This document shows positions 9,081-17,718 of a stretch of DNA of 64,000 nucleotides, one piece after another. The notes beneath the pieces are model-generated. The model did not search any database. It was not told where the DNA came from and saw only the letters and a list, made by a program, of their open reading frames with translations. The translations under genes and the position numbers were made by a program. The stretch is from Phycisphaeraceae bacterium (lineage in GTDB: Bacteria; Planctomycetota; Phycisphaerae; Phycisphaerales; UBA1924). The stretch lies in assembly GCA_019636615.1 (NCBI GenBank), contig JAHBXF010000001.1, forward strand, positions 1,178,001 through 1,242,000. The letters run 5' to 3'. The stretch's first letter is position 1; each line of letters starts with the position of its first letter.

Positions 9081-9236
9081 AGATTTTATCGGTTCCGCCC
9101 GTCGAGAAAGATGTCGCGACTACCGCTCCTTGCCCTCGATGCCACCAGCCGGCCCGATGGGTGGCAGATCGCCGTTGAACTCTTGCTGTAAACACCGATG
9201 GCCCCGGCGGTTGCCGAGGCCATCTGGACCGTGCAA

Positions 9237-9310
9237 TCGGGGTGAGAGGATTCGAACCTCCGACCTTCTCGACCCGAACGAGACGCGCTACCAAGCTGCG
9301 CTACACCCCG
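9237..9310 (-). tRNA. tRNA-Pro (anticodon CGG)
   Basis: The 74-base cloverleaf is complete. The acceptor stem pairs CGGGGTG with CACCCCG, the D arm reads GCGCAGCTTGGTAGCGC, the anticodon stem TCTCG/CGAGA encloses the loop TTCGGGT (anticodon CGG), and the T arm is GGAGGTTCGAATCCTCT. The discriminator base is A. No CCA is encoded. The 3' end faces the Rhs/IS accessory patch. Confidence 0.95.
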
Positions 9311-10004
9311 GGAAAGTTCGGTCGGGATGGTAGGCGCGGCCGCGCAGCCATCCCTGCTATCCTGCCCGCGTATGCCCGTGCACGCTCAAGGCCCAGCATC
9401 GCCCGTGGCCAGTGCCGCGCACGCCCCTCCCGGCCGCATTGCCGGCTCGCCCGGGGCCACGGCAGCACCCGGGTTCTTGGTTGCACCAAGGCCTTGGGTG
9501 CACCAGGGGCCTTGGCTGCACACGGGGTCATGACTGCCATGGGGCCTTGGCGGGGTGGCCGGGGGCCACTTGCCCCTCGCCTGCGCTTCGGGGGAGGCGC
9601 ATCGCCCGGGCCGCGCTGCCGAACTATGCCTCCGAGCCGAACCGGGCTGCCGAACCATCTCGCCGAACATGTCCTCGATAGGTGCCGCGCGGCGGGCCCG
9701 CACCCTTGGGTGTGGGGGCTCTCGGATTCCCACGCCTCTGCCGATTTCCACGCCGCTCCCGCACCCTTGGGTGTGGGGGCTCTCGCCACTTCCTGCCGCG
9801 CGTGGGCAACCCAGTTGGCGACCCTTGCCCCTGGGCGTGGCCGCCGGGCCGTGGTCAGGGGTTCTCGGGCCAATCGCCACGGGCCAGGGGCTCGGGGCCA
9901 ACCAATTTGTGCACGTGCAACGCCGAATGGTGTCTTGGCCGATGGGTGTATAGATAGAATGCCGCGCGGCCGTCACCGCGTTGCCCCGTGAGGAGTATCC
10001 CCCT
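9311..10004. other. Gene-free spacer rich in short palindromes
   Basis: No convincing gene lies here on either strand; the open frames are compositional. The stretch carries many copies of CCTTGGGTG- and CACCCTTGGGTG-like short palindromes between 9460 and 9840, including a perfect 28-base direct repeat listed separately. The end of the spacer (GAGGAG near 9990) supplies the ribosome-binding site of the next gene. Confidence 0.5.
9697..9785. repeat. Perfect 28-base direct repeat, two copies
   Basis: Copies at 9697-9724 and 9758-9785 are identical over 28 bases, separated by 33 unrelated bases. Each contains the small inverted repeat CACCC-TT-GGGTG followed by a G run. A degenerate third relative (ACCCTTGCCCCTGGGCGTGG) starts at 9821. 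The dimensions resemble a CRISPR unit, but there are only two copies and no cas gene in the window. A dispersed intergenic palindrome is more likely. Confidence 0.7.
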
Positions 10005-11207
10005 ATGCGTCTGCTCGCCTTTGTCGCGTCGATCCTGCTTGCGGCGGCCCCCGCGGTCGCCCAGTCACTCACCACCCTCTTCACGTTTCAGGGCCGCCTG
10101 ACCGACGCCGATGCGCCGGCCTCGGGGCTGTACGACATCCGCATCACGCCCTATTCGGCGGCGAGCGGCGGCAGCCCCATCGGCCCGCCGGTGTGCGCCG
10201 ATGATGTGCCTGTGGGGGAGGGGCTTTTCACACTGCAACTGCCCACGCAGTTGCTCACGCCCGGCGACGGGGCGTTGTACCTGGCCATCGAGGTTCGTGC
10301 TGATGCCGGGGCATCAACACCGTGCGGCAACCCCTCGGGCTTCACGGCTTTGTCGCCGCGCCAGGCGGTGACCCCTGCCCCATCGGCGGTCTTCGCCTTT
10401 GCGGTGCCGTCTTCATCGCCTGCCCGGCCGGGGGCCATCCGGTTCAACGCTTCGACGAGCACCTTTGAGGGGTATACCGGGCTTGGGTGGGCACCCTTCC
10501 AGATGGGGGCGATCCTCGCGCCGGCCAACACGCAGATTTACAGCGTGCCGGGCGTCTATTCCTTTGTTGTTCCGGCTGGGGTCACCTGGCTCAATGCTGA
10601 TGTCTGGGGCGCGGGCGGCGGCGGCGGCGGCTTCGCGGGCGGCGGCACCACGGCCACGGGCTGCCCACTGCCCAACCCGCACAAGGGCGGGGGGGGTGGC
10701 GGCGGCGGGGGCGCATACGCCCGCGTGGGCATCCCCGTCACCCCCGGTGAAACCCTCACCATCTTTGTTGGTCAGGGGGGTCTTGGTGGCCCGGCCGGCT
10801 CAAACGGCCAGCCGGGTGGCCCCTCGCGGATCCGGCGCGGTGCCACAGACCTCGTTGAATGCAACGGCGGCGGCCAGGGCTTTGCCGGCACGATTCACTC
10901 GCCAATCGGTATACCCACGCTATCAGGTTTATGGGGTGGGGGCGCGGCGCTTCCAACGATCCACGGCTCGATCACCGGCAACTCGCTCCAAGCCGGTGTG
11001 AACGGGGGCGTCGGCTTCTCGGCCGCGTGTTCGGGCTTCCCAGCCAACTTTACCGCGGCGCAGGGAGGAATAGGGGGTGCCGGCCGTGTCGGCGGTGCGC
11101 CTCTGCCTGTAGTCACGCTCGGTGGCGGCGGTCGTGGCGGCACACCCATCAACGCCCTTCCCGCGGACAACGGACAACACGGGATGGTGCGTCTGTTCTG
11201 GAACTGA
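10005..11207 (+). CDS. Secreted protein with glycine-rich C-terminal domain
   Basis: The 400-residue product has a signal peptide (MRLLAFVASILLAAAPAVAQ). An N-terminal beta-rich domain begins TLFTFQGRLTDADAPASG, a layout common in planctomycete secreted proteins. After about residue 175 comes a strand SFVVPAGVTWLNADVWGAGG, leading into long Gly tracts (up to nine Gly in a row) and TIFVGQGGLGG. Gly-rich domains of this kind occur in phage tail fibres and in large surface proteins. The ATG at 10005 follows GAGGAG at a good distance. No catalytic motif is visible; a surface structural role is inferred. Confidence 0.7.
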   Translation: MRLLAFVASILLAAAPAVAQSLTTLFTFQGRLTDADAPASGLYDIRITPYSAASGGSPIGPPVCADDVPVGEGLFTLQLPTQLLTPGDGALYLAIEVRADAGASTPCGNPSGFTALSPRQAVTPAPSAVFAFAVPSSSPARPGAIRFNASTSTFEGYTGLGWAPFQMGAILAPANTQIYSVPGVYSFVVPAGVTWLNADVWGAGGGGGGFAGGGTTATGCPLPNPHKGGGGGGGGGAYARVGIPVTPGETLTIFVGQGGLGGPAGSNGQPGGPSRIRRGATDLVECNGGGQGFAGTIHSPIGIPTLSGLWGGGAALPTIHGSITGNSLQAGVNGGVGFSAACSGFPANFTAAQGGIGGAGRVGGAPLPVVTLGGGGRGGTPINALPADNGQHGMVRLFWN

Positions 11208-11400
11208 CGGCCTTAGCAACCCGGGCCAACGGCAACGGTCTCCGGACGCCTCGCGTGCCTCGTTCGACGCAATGACTGAAGATGTCTACACGCCGGTAGG
11301 GAGTCGGCGTAGTGAATATCCATCGGACGTCCTGGTATCGAAGATGCCATCCAGCCTCGAGTTTCGTCACTGGCACGGGTTCGGTCTGTCGTTGACTCTT

Positions 11401-11414
11401 GGGGGGGGGGGGGG
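11401..11414 (+). repeat. Homopolymeric tract of 14 G
   Basis: Fourteen consecutive G residues end 15 bases before the ATG of the secreted Cys-rich gene at 11430, in a spot where promoter and ribosome-binding spacing are set. Tracts of this length slip readily during replication and sequencing. Confidence 0.9.
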
Positions 11415-11429
11415 CTAGACTCTGAAACT

Positions 11430-12179
11430 ATGATGTACCGCAGTGTGATAGGGATCGGAGTCTCCCTCCTTGCTCTCGTGGCAGAAGCGTCGGGACAAGG
11501 CGTTACTGTCCCGATTATTCAATGTTACAACAACTGTGCGCATCCGCAAGATGTGAACACGTGCTGCAGCCCGAACTGGTTTGCGGCCACCTGCACTCGC
11601 TTCGACTCGGCCCCTGTAGTCGTGTTTGCTGGCACCGAAACAGTGTTTCCAGGCTCGGGATACGAGCATGAGTGCGCCAACTGTTGCAAGTACAAACCCA
11701 ACGAATGTCCGGGAAATGACATTTACCCCGAAAAGCGAGACTGCTTCATTACTCCGGCTTTGACATGGACAGAATCAATCTCGCTATCTGTCAGCGCCTC
11801 AGTTACCATAGGAGCAGGGGCTGTCGAAAGCAAACTTCAAGCCGGCGTCGGAGTGGTCTTGGGTAGCGAGGCGACAGTGTCGTTCACATGTCCGGTATCT
11901 GCGCCCAAGTGTAAATCGGTAGCGACCCAACCTTCCATCAGCTTCTTAGCGGGACGCTCGGCGCGGATTGATCACACGTGGCAAGCCAGCGGAGTATGGA
12001 TCAACTACCCCGGCGTTGGATGCAACGGCGTGTGCCCGATTGCGGGTAACCCGTGGATCGTGGGGACGAGCGGCTGCTGGCAGACTTACTCCACGGCGAT
12101 AGGAGATGATCTTCTGACTTCAAAGTGCGGCAGCCTTTACCCAAAGGAGTGCCCGGACCCAGATCCTTGCTCCGAGTAG
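11430..12179 (+). CDS. Secreted cysteine-rich protein of unknown function
   Basis: The 249-residue product has a signal peptide (MMYRSVIGIGVSLLALVAEASG, cleavage before Q). It has about 20 cysteines, many paired (NTCCSPN, CANCCKYK, GCNGVCPIAG), which suggests a disulfide-stabilised extracellular fold. The middle (SISLSVSASVTIGAGAVESK) is Ser/Val/Ala beta-type sequence. I recognise no family. Start at 11430 or the next codon (ATGATG). Base use is less GC-rich than the chromosome average. It is followed 7 bases later by another secreted gene, so the two probably form an operon controlled from the poly-G region. Confidence 0.65.
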   Translation: MMYRSVIGIGVSLLALVAEASGQGVTVPIIQCYNNCAHPQDVNTCCSPNWFAATCTRFDSAPVVVFAGTETVFPGSGYEHECANCCKYKPNECPGNDIYPEKRDCFITPALTWTESISLSVSASVTIGAGAVESKLQAGVGVVLGSEATVSFTCPVSAPKCKSVATQPSISFLAGRSARIDHTWQASGVWINYPGVGCNGVCPIAGNPWIVGTSGCWQTYSTAIGDDLLTSKCGSLYPKECPDPDPCSE

Positions 12180-12186
12180 TTTTTTT

Positions 12187-13437
12187 ATGTCAATTGGGAT
12201 CAAAAAAATGACATGTTCTCATCTGCACATTCGGTTCTTTTTTTGTGTGGTCATGCTGCTCAATGCCACGGTCGCTGCACAGCCCCAGGCCGGATGCGAA
12301 GTTCTCAGGCAGTTTCTCGAAGTTCGCGCACAGTCCAACTTACGGAATCATCACGAGTTGCAAGCATTCGCTGCTGAGTGGCTTCCCCGGCTTCGCTCGC
12401 ACGCGAATGATCCCTCATGCGGCGGCGCGAGCACTGCGTCGGTCGGCTGGCACGCAATGGCACTGGCGAATCAAGCTGAACAATGGGATATAGCCAGCTC
12501 GTTTGCCATAGACGGTGTTCGCATGGCGACAAATCGTGCCGATCGGGCACTATGGCAGATGAACCTCGCCGGTGCCGCTTACCACAGCATCACCCCATCC
12601 GATAACAACACCATTCGGACCGCGATCGACGAACTGGATCGCTTCCTCGTGCTCGCCCCCGATATGGCCCCGGCCTCAACGCCCGGTGCCTACCCGGCAT
12701 GGTTACTTCCGTCTGTCAATGCGCTGGTGTGGAAAGCCGACTGCCAGCGCAGACTCGATGACCGCATCGGCGCTGCCAGTACCGAACTGCGTGTGGCAAC
12801 GACATTCGTCGCGGCTGGGGCTCCGGCCGATCAACGTTTGGGCGGGTTCCTCCCCGAAGAGGCGTATTACCGCGCGGCCGTCGATTATGCCATCATTGGT
12901 CGTCCTGCGGAAGCTGCCGGATGCCTTGCTTCGATCAGGCTCCTCCCCAACCCCTTCCGCCCAGCCGGCCAACACGCGTGGAATGCAGCGACGAGCCTCG
13001 GCGATGCGGCGAAGGCCCGCCAACTCACACACGAAACTCTCAGACAACTGCCTCTCGATGATTGGACTGTCATCCAGATTTACTACGTCGCCCGCCTTAC
13101 CCGCGGATCCGAGGCGGACACCGCCGCATGCCTCGACGCGATCGATCTCATCAATCACGCCATCGCCAGCGGCGAGACGAACATGATCGCGGCTAGCGCC
13201 GCCTTCGCCCGCGTCAAGCAGCAGGCAGGACGGGCCCCAGACCTGCAGGATCAGGACGCCGGGTTCCACGCTCTCCTGCTGCGTACTCGCTCGGAACTGG
13301 AGTTCGATGCTGGGGATTTGCACGGTGCTCGCGCCACTCTGCAGGAACTGGCGACTCGCGGCTGGCTGCTGGAGTCTACCGCCACCGCTCTTGAACGCAT
13401 CAGAAGCCGGATCAACGCTGAGGAACGGAATCGATAA
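12187..13437 (+). CDS. Secreted helical-repeat protein of unknown function
   Basis: The 416-residue product has an N-terminal signal (IRFFFCVVMLLNATVAAQ). ATG 12187 gives a longer n-region than ATG 12208; both keep the signal. The mature part is helical and Ala-rich, with TPR-like segments (ALANQAEQWDIASSFAIDGV, YYRAAVDYAIIGRPAEAAGC, LHGARATLQELATRGWL), suggesting a periplasmic protein-binding solenoid. No catalytic motif is seen. It lies 7 bases after the Cys-rich secreted gene and is probably cotranscribed and functionally linked to it. Confidence 0.65.
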   Translation: MSIGIKKMTCSHLHIRFFFCVVMLLNATVAAQPQAGCEVLRQFLEVRAQSNLRNHHELQAFAAEWLPRLRSHANDPSCGGASTASVGWHAMALANQAEQWDIASSFAIDGVRMATNRADRALWQMNLAGAAYHSITPSDNNTIRTAIDELDRFLVLAPDMAPASTPGAYPAWLLPSVNALVWKADCQRRLDDRIGAASTELRVATTFVAAGAPADQRLGGFLPEEAYYRAAVDYAIIGRPAEAAGCLASIRLLPNPFRPAGQHAWNAATSLGDAAKARQLTHETLRQLPLDDWTVIQIYYVARLTRGSEADTAACLDAIDLINHAIASGETNMIAASAAFARVKQQAGRAPDLQDQDAGFHALLLRTRSELEFDAGDLHGARATLQELATRGWLLESTATALERIRSRINAEERNR

Positions 13438-13508
13438 GCCCGGCAGCGGCCCTTGAACCAGCCGCCCCGCCGTCGCGCCTACGGCCCGCCACGCTATCCT
13501 TCTCTCCT

Positions 13509-14939
13509 ATGCCAGGCGACGCCCCACTCAACCCCAACCTCTCCGGCCCGGTTCTTACGCAGCGGATCCCCAGTTGGCCCTATGCCGACCCCAAGGGGCG
13601 GCATGTCGTGCACATCGACGAGTACCTTCAGACCGGCGGGTATGAAGGGCTGCGCAAGGCCATCGCGCTCAAGCCCGATGAGGTGACCGAAGAGGTCAAG
13701 AAGTCCATTTTGCGGGGGCGCGGCGGGGCGGGCTTCCCGACGGGCCTGAAGTGGACCTTTCTGCCCAAACTCGCTGTTGATGACCAGGGCCACGAGGCCG
13801 ACCCCGGCCAGCGCTACCTGGCCGTGAACGCCGATGAATCTGAGCCGGGCACGTTCAAAGACCGCCTGCTCATGGACTTTGACCCGCACCTGATGCTCGA
13901 GGGCATCGCCATCGCCTGCTATGCCTGCCGCATCAAGACGGCGTATGTCTTTATCCGCGGCGAGTATCACCACCAGGCGCACGTGGTCGAAGAGGCCATC
14001 AAAGAGGCGTACGCCAAGGGCATCTTCGGCGGCAAGGGCCTGCTGGGGGGCGCCTCGACTGGGCGCGGCGGCCCGTGGACGGTGGATTGCTACCTGCACC
14101 GGGGCGCGGGGGCGTATATCTGCGGCGAAGAGACGGGGCTGCTGGAGGCCATCGAGGGCAAGCGCGGCTGGCCGCGCATCAAGCCGCCATTCCCGGCGGT
14201 CAAGGGCCTTTTCGGCAAGCCCACGATCATCAACAACGTTGAGACGCTGGCCCACCTGCCCAGCATCATCAGCAACGGCGCGGCGTGGTTTACCAAGCAG
14301 GGCGTGCTGAGCACGGTGGGCGGGCCGCCCTCGCACGGCACCAAACTCATGGGCGTGTCGGGGCATGTGAACCGCCCGGGCTGCTTCGAACTTGAACTGG
14401 GCATCTCGCTGCGGACCCTGGTGGAGCACCCCAAACTCTGCGGCGGCATGCGCGGCGGCAAGAAGTTCAAGGGGGCCATCGCGGGCGGCATCAGCATGGG
14501 CATCCTGGGCCCGGACCAGTTCGACGCCGAACTTGATTTCGACATCGGCCGCAAGTACAACGTGCTGGGCCTGGGCACCGCCTGCCCGACGGTCTTTGAC
14601 GAGGACACGGACATGGTGGCCGTGGCGCGCAACATCGCGCGGTTCTTCAAGCACGAATCGTGCGGGCAGTGCACGCCGTGCCGCGAGGGCTCGGGGTGGC
14701 TGTATCAACTGATGGGGCGGATCGAGGCCGGCTCGGCCAAGACCAAAGACCTTGACCTGGCCCTCGAGATCGCCACGAGCATGGGGAGCATGCCGGGCAC
14801 GACGATCTGCGGGCTGGCGGACGGCAACAACTGGGCCGTGCGCACCATCATGAACAAGTATTGGAGCGAGTTTGAGAAGCGTGTGAAGCCCACGTTTGTG
14901 CCGGTGAAGGTCAGCGTGGGCGCGATGGCCAAGGGGTGA
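13509..14939 (+). CDS. nuoF: NADH-quinone oxidoreductase subunit F
   Basis: The 476-residue product is normal for NuoF, the NADH- and FMN-binding peripheral subunit of respiratory complex I. Landmarks are the FMN/NADH glycine loop RGRGGAGFPTGLKW near residue 75, the conserved AYICGEETGLLEAIEGKRG near 200, and the N3 4Fe-4S ligands ESCGQCTPCREG near 385 with a later Cys in TTICGL. The subunit oxidises NADH and passes electrons through the iron-sulfur chain. No other nuo genes are beside it in this window, which is unusual unless the operon is split. The next gene starts with a GTGA overlap at its stop. Confidence 0.95.
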   Translation: MPGDAPLNPNLSGPVLTQRIPSWPYADPKGRHVVHIDEYLQTGGYEGLRKAIALKPDEVTEEVKKSILRGRGGAGFPTGLKWTFLPKLAVDDQGHEADPGQRYLAVNADESEPGTFKDRLLMDFDPHLMLEGIAIACYACRIKTAYVFIRGEYHHQAHVVEEAIKEAYAKGIFGGKGLLGGASTGRGGPWTVDCYLHRGAGAYICGEETGLLEAIEGKRGWPRIKPPFPAVKGLFGKPTIINNVETLAHLPSIISNGAAWFTKQGVLSTVGGPPSHGTKLMGVSGHVNRPGCFELELGISLRTLVEHPKLCGGMRGGKKFKGAIAGGISMGILGPDQFDAELDFDIGRKYNVLGLGTACPTVFDEDTDMVAVARNIARFFKHESCGQCTPCREGSGWLYQLMGRIEAGSAKTKDLDLALEIATSMGSMPGTTICGLADGNNWAVRTIMNKYWSEFEKRVKPTFVPVKVSVGAMAKG

Positions 14940-16519
14940 GCGCGGGGTGCAAGCCCTCGCGCGATCTGGCCACGACTTCGAGACCCCCCAGAAAGGAACG
15001 CTGCGCCTTCGCCAAGCACGACCCAGATGTCTTTGATCTCCGTCGCCTGCCGCAGCCCGTCGATGAACTCATCAGGCGGATGAATCCGTGGTGGCAAGGC
15101 AAGCCCGGCAAGGTGCTCCCTGCCTTCCGGCGGTGGGCCTTCGCGAAAGCGGAGAAGGGGCTGCTCGAAGGCCTGACACCGATCACCGTGGTGCGCGGGC
15201 CCCGGCAGGTCGGCAAATCGACGATTCAGGATCAACTGATCAATCACTTCATCGAAGAGAAGGGCATCAACCCAACGTGCATCCTCAAGGTGCAGTTTGA
15301 TGAACTCGACCAACTGACGAACCTCGACCTCCCGCTGCAGACGATCGCCTCGTGGTTCGAAAGCCGTATTCTCGGCTGCACGTTCAACGAGGCCGCGCAC
15401 GCCGGAAAGCCCGTCTACCTCTTCCTCGATGAGGTGCAGAACCTGCCGGACTGGGCCCCGGAACTGAAAAACCTTGTCGACACCATCACCGTGCGCGTGC
15501 TCGTTACCGGCTCTTCGGCCCTGCGCATCGAGGCGGGGCGCGACAGCCTCGCCGGCCGCATCAGCACGGTGGAACTGGGCCCCCTCCTGCTGCGTGAAGT
15601 TGCGTCGCTCGCGCTGGGAGCGAACATCGAACCTCTCCTGCCCAACAACGGCATCGAGGCGCTGACGCGCAAGGAAACCTGGTCGCAACTTCAGTCGCAC
15701 GGCCTAGCGCATGCGCGTGCCAGAGACCTTGCTTTCGCTCGCTGGTCTTTGCGTGGCGGCTATCCCAGGGCCCAGGAGCGCGGCGATGTGGCCTGGCCGC
15801 AGGTCGCGGACGACCTCATCGAGACTGTTGTGAACCGTGCCATCCAGCACGACCTGCGCCAGGGTGAGAGTGGCCGCAAGCGAGACGAAACCCTGCTCAA
15901 AGAGGTCTTTCGCCTCGCCTGCCGGTATACGGGCCAGTCTCCCGGGCAGATGGTCTTCGTCGATGACATCAAGTCTTCGCTTGGCGCCAACATCGGCTGG
16001 CAACGCATCAGTGCGTATCTGCGGTTTCTCGAGAGCGCCATGCTGCTGCGCCTGATTCAGCCGCTCGAACTGCGCCTGAAGCGCAAACGCGGTGCTCCGA
16101 AGATCTGTGTGTGCGATCACGGCCTGCGCGCGGCGTGGCTTCAGGAAGTTGTCCCGCTTGATGCCGCGGGGCTCGAACAAGCCCCCCACCTCTGTGACAT
16201 CGCGGGCCGAATCGCCGAGAGCGCCGCGGGCTACTTCCTCTCGGGCATACCCCATCTAGATGTCGCCCATTCTCCCGCCCGGGGCAGCGAACGCGAAGTA
16301 GACTTCGTGCTCACCGTCGGTGACCGCAGGGTGCCCATCGAGATCAAGTATCAGAAGCGGATCGACGGACACAACGATACGCGCGGCCTGCGCGCGTTTA
16401 TTGAAAAGAGCGCGTACAACGCCCCCTTCGGCGTGCTCGTCACCCTCGATGACAACGCGCGGGTTGACGACCCGCGTATCGTCTGCGTCTCGCTCTCGTC
16501 GCTGCTGTTGCTGCGGTAA
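14936..16519 (+). CDS. AAA ATPase with DUF4143 domain
   Basis: The product is up to 527 residues. A conserved opening (FDLRRLPQPVDELIRRMNPW) precedes the Walker A loop VRGPRQVGKST near residue 95 and Walker B VYLFLDEVQNL near 165. The C-terminal half is a DUF4143 region that ends in a PD-(D/E)xK-like segment (SEREVDFVLTVGDRRVPIEIKYQK), with Asp and the ExK pair present. The family is widespread and of uncertain role, sometimes linked to mobile or defence genes. The GTG at 14936 overlaps the nuoF stop and lacks a spaced ribosome-binding site, so the exact start is uncertain; ATG 15081 would remove conserved residues. Confidence 0.8.
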   Translation: MSAGCKPSRDLATTSRPPRKERCAFAKHDPDVFDLRRLPQPVDELIRRMNPWWQGKPGKVLPAFRRWAFAKAEKGLLEGLTPITVVRGPRQVGKSTIQDQLINHFIEEKGINPTCILKVQFDELDQLTNLDLPLQTIASWFESRILGCTFNEAAHAGKPVYLFLDEVQNLPDWAPELKNLVDTITVRVLVTGSSALRIEAGRDSLAGRISTVELGPLLLREVASLALGANIEPLLPNNGIEALTRKETWSQLQSHGLAHARARDLAFARWSLRGGYPRAQERGDVAWPQVADDLIETVVNRAIQHDLRQGESGRKRDETLLKEVFRLACRYTGQSPGQMVFVDDIKSSLGANIGWQRISAYLRFLESAMLLRLIQPLELRLKRKRGAPKICVCDHGLRAAWLQEVVPLDAAGLEQAPHLCDIAGRIAESAAGYFLSGIPHLDVAHSPARGSEREVDFVLTVGDRRVPIEIKYQKRIDGHNDTRGLRAFIEKSAYNAPFGVLVTLDDNARVDDPRIVCVSLSSLLLLR

Positions 16520-16615
16520 GGTTCGCTGACCTCTCACGCACCTTTCATCAAACACAAACGCGGTTGAACACAACCGCCGCTACGGTTGTCGTTTCAACCC
16601 AGCCGGAGACGCCGC

Positions 16616-17647
16616 ATGTTCCTCGCCGCCCTGCTCACCCTCTGCGTTTCGCTCGCCACCGGCACGCACCCGGGCCACGACGGCGACCCCGATTCGCCCC
16701 AGACCATCTCTCGCGTGGGGATCATCGGCTGCCACAAGCAGAATCACCCTTCCCCGGCCCTCGACCGCTCTGTTGAGGCCAAGCCGGACCTGGTGCTGTG
16801 GGTGGGCGACAACGTCTATGCCGACACCAAGGATGACCCGACGTACATCGAGCGCTGCTACGCGATGCTCGCGGCCAAGCCGGCCTTCTCGGCCCTGCGC
16901 GACATCACCACCTTCATGGCCGTGTGGGACGACCACGACTACGGCATGAACAACGACGGCAAAAACTACCCCCTCAAGCACGCCAGCCGCGAGATCTTCC
17001 GCCGATTCTGGAAGCACCAGGAACGCATCCCCGAGAACCGTCCGGGCGTGTATCACGCTTCGATCTTCGGCCCGCCCGGTTCGCGCCTGCAGGTCATCAT
17101 GCTCGACACGCGCTTCAACCGCGACGACGAGGGGGATGAATCAGACACGCTCGGCGAGGCGCAGTGGGCGTGGCTCGGCGCGCAGTTGCGCCGGCCCGCC
17201 GAGGTGCGGCTGATCGTCTCGGGGTATCAGGTTCTGCTCGACCGCGAGACGAAGTTCGAGACGTGGGCCAAGTTCCCTGCCGCGCAGCGCCGGCTGTTTG
17301 ATCTCATCCGCGACACGGGGGCGCGCGGCGTGGTCTTCATCGCCGGCGATCAGCACTACGGCGAGGTCAGCCGTCTTCGCGGGGCGCTGGGCGGCTATGA
17401 CGCGGTTGAACTCATGTTCTCGGGCATCAACCAGGAAGAGCCCCACGTCTTCAACTCGTCGCGCGTCTCGCCGGTTGCCCACGCCAAAGACGCCTACGCG
17501 CTCATCGACATCCAGTGGAAGGGCACCACCGGCGATAACGCCGACCCGCCCCACCTGCTCTTCCGCTGCTTCGACGCGGTATCGAACGCCGTCGAACTCA
17601 CGTACCGCATCAACCTCGACGAACTGGGGCCGGCCCCGGGCCGATGA
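16616..17647 (+). CDS. PhoD-like secreted metallophosphatase
   Basis: The 343-residue product has a signal peptide (MFLAALLTLCVSLATG). Metal-binding motifs of the alkaline phosphatase D superfamily are clear: LWVGDNVYAD near 60, FMAVWDDHDYGMNNDG near 100, VIMLDTRFNRDD near 165 and VFIAGDQHYGE near 240. The family hydrolyses phosphate mono- or diesters, using Fe and Ca ions. The ATG at 16616 is preferred over an upstream TTG because it places the signal at the N terminus. The protein is inferred to act in the periplasm or outside the cell in phosphate scavenging. Confidence 0.85.
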   Translation: MFLAALLTLCVSLATGTHPGHDGDPDSPQTISRVGIIGCHKQNHPSPALDRSVEAKPDLVLWVGDNVYADTKDDPTYIERCYAMLAAKPAFSALRDITTFMAVWDDHDYGMNNDGKNYPLKHASREIFRRFWKHQERIPENRPGVYHASIFGPPGSRLQVIMLDTRFNRDDEGDESDTLGEAQWAWLGAQLRRPAEVRLIVSGYQVLLDRETKFETWAKFPAAQRRLFDLIRDTGARGVVFIAGDQHYGEVSRLRGALGGYDAVELMFSGINQEEPHVFNSSRVSPVAHAKDAYALIDIQWKGTTGDNADPPHLLFRCFDAVSNAVELTYRINLDELGPAPGR

Positions 17648-17660
17648 TGCCCCGGCCGGG

Positions 17661-17677
17661 TGGTTGATTTTCAACCA
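17661..17677 (+). terminator. Small stem-loop after the PhoD-like gene
   Basis: TGGTTGA-TTT-TCAACCA is a perfect 7-base stem with a 3-base loop, 14 bases after the stop codon. It lacks a T run, so its role as a terminator is weak. The segment ggttgattttca recurs directly at 17684-17695. Confidence 0.3.
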
Positions 17678-17718
17678 GTTGATGGTTGATTTTCAGCCGT
17701 CGAGCGGCTGTTTGTGGC

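Noticed and set aside
9697-9785. Possible mini CRISPR (28-base repeats, 33-base spacer)
   Set aside because: Only two exact copies, related palindromes outside the unit, and no cas gene in the window. Kept as a direct repeat.
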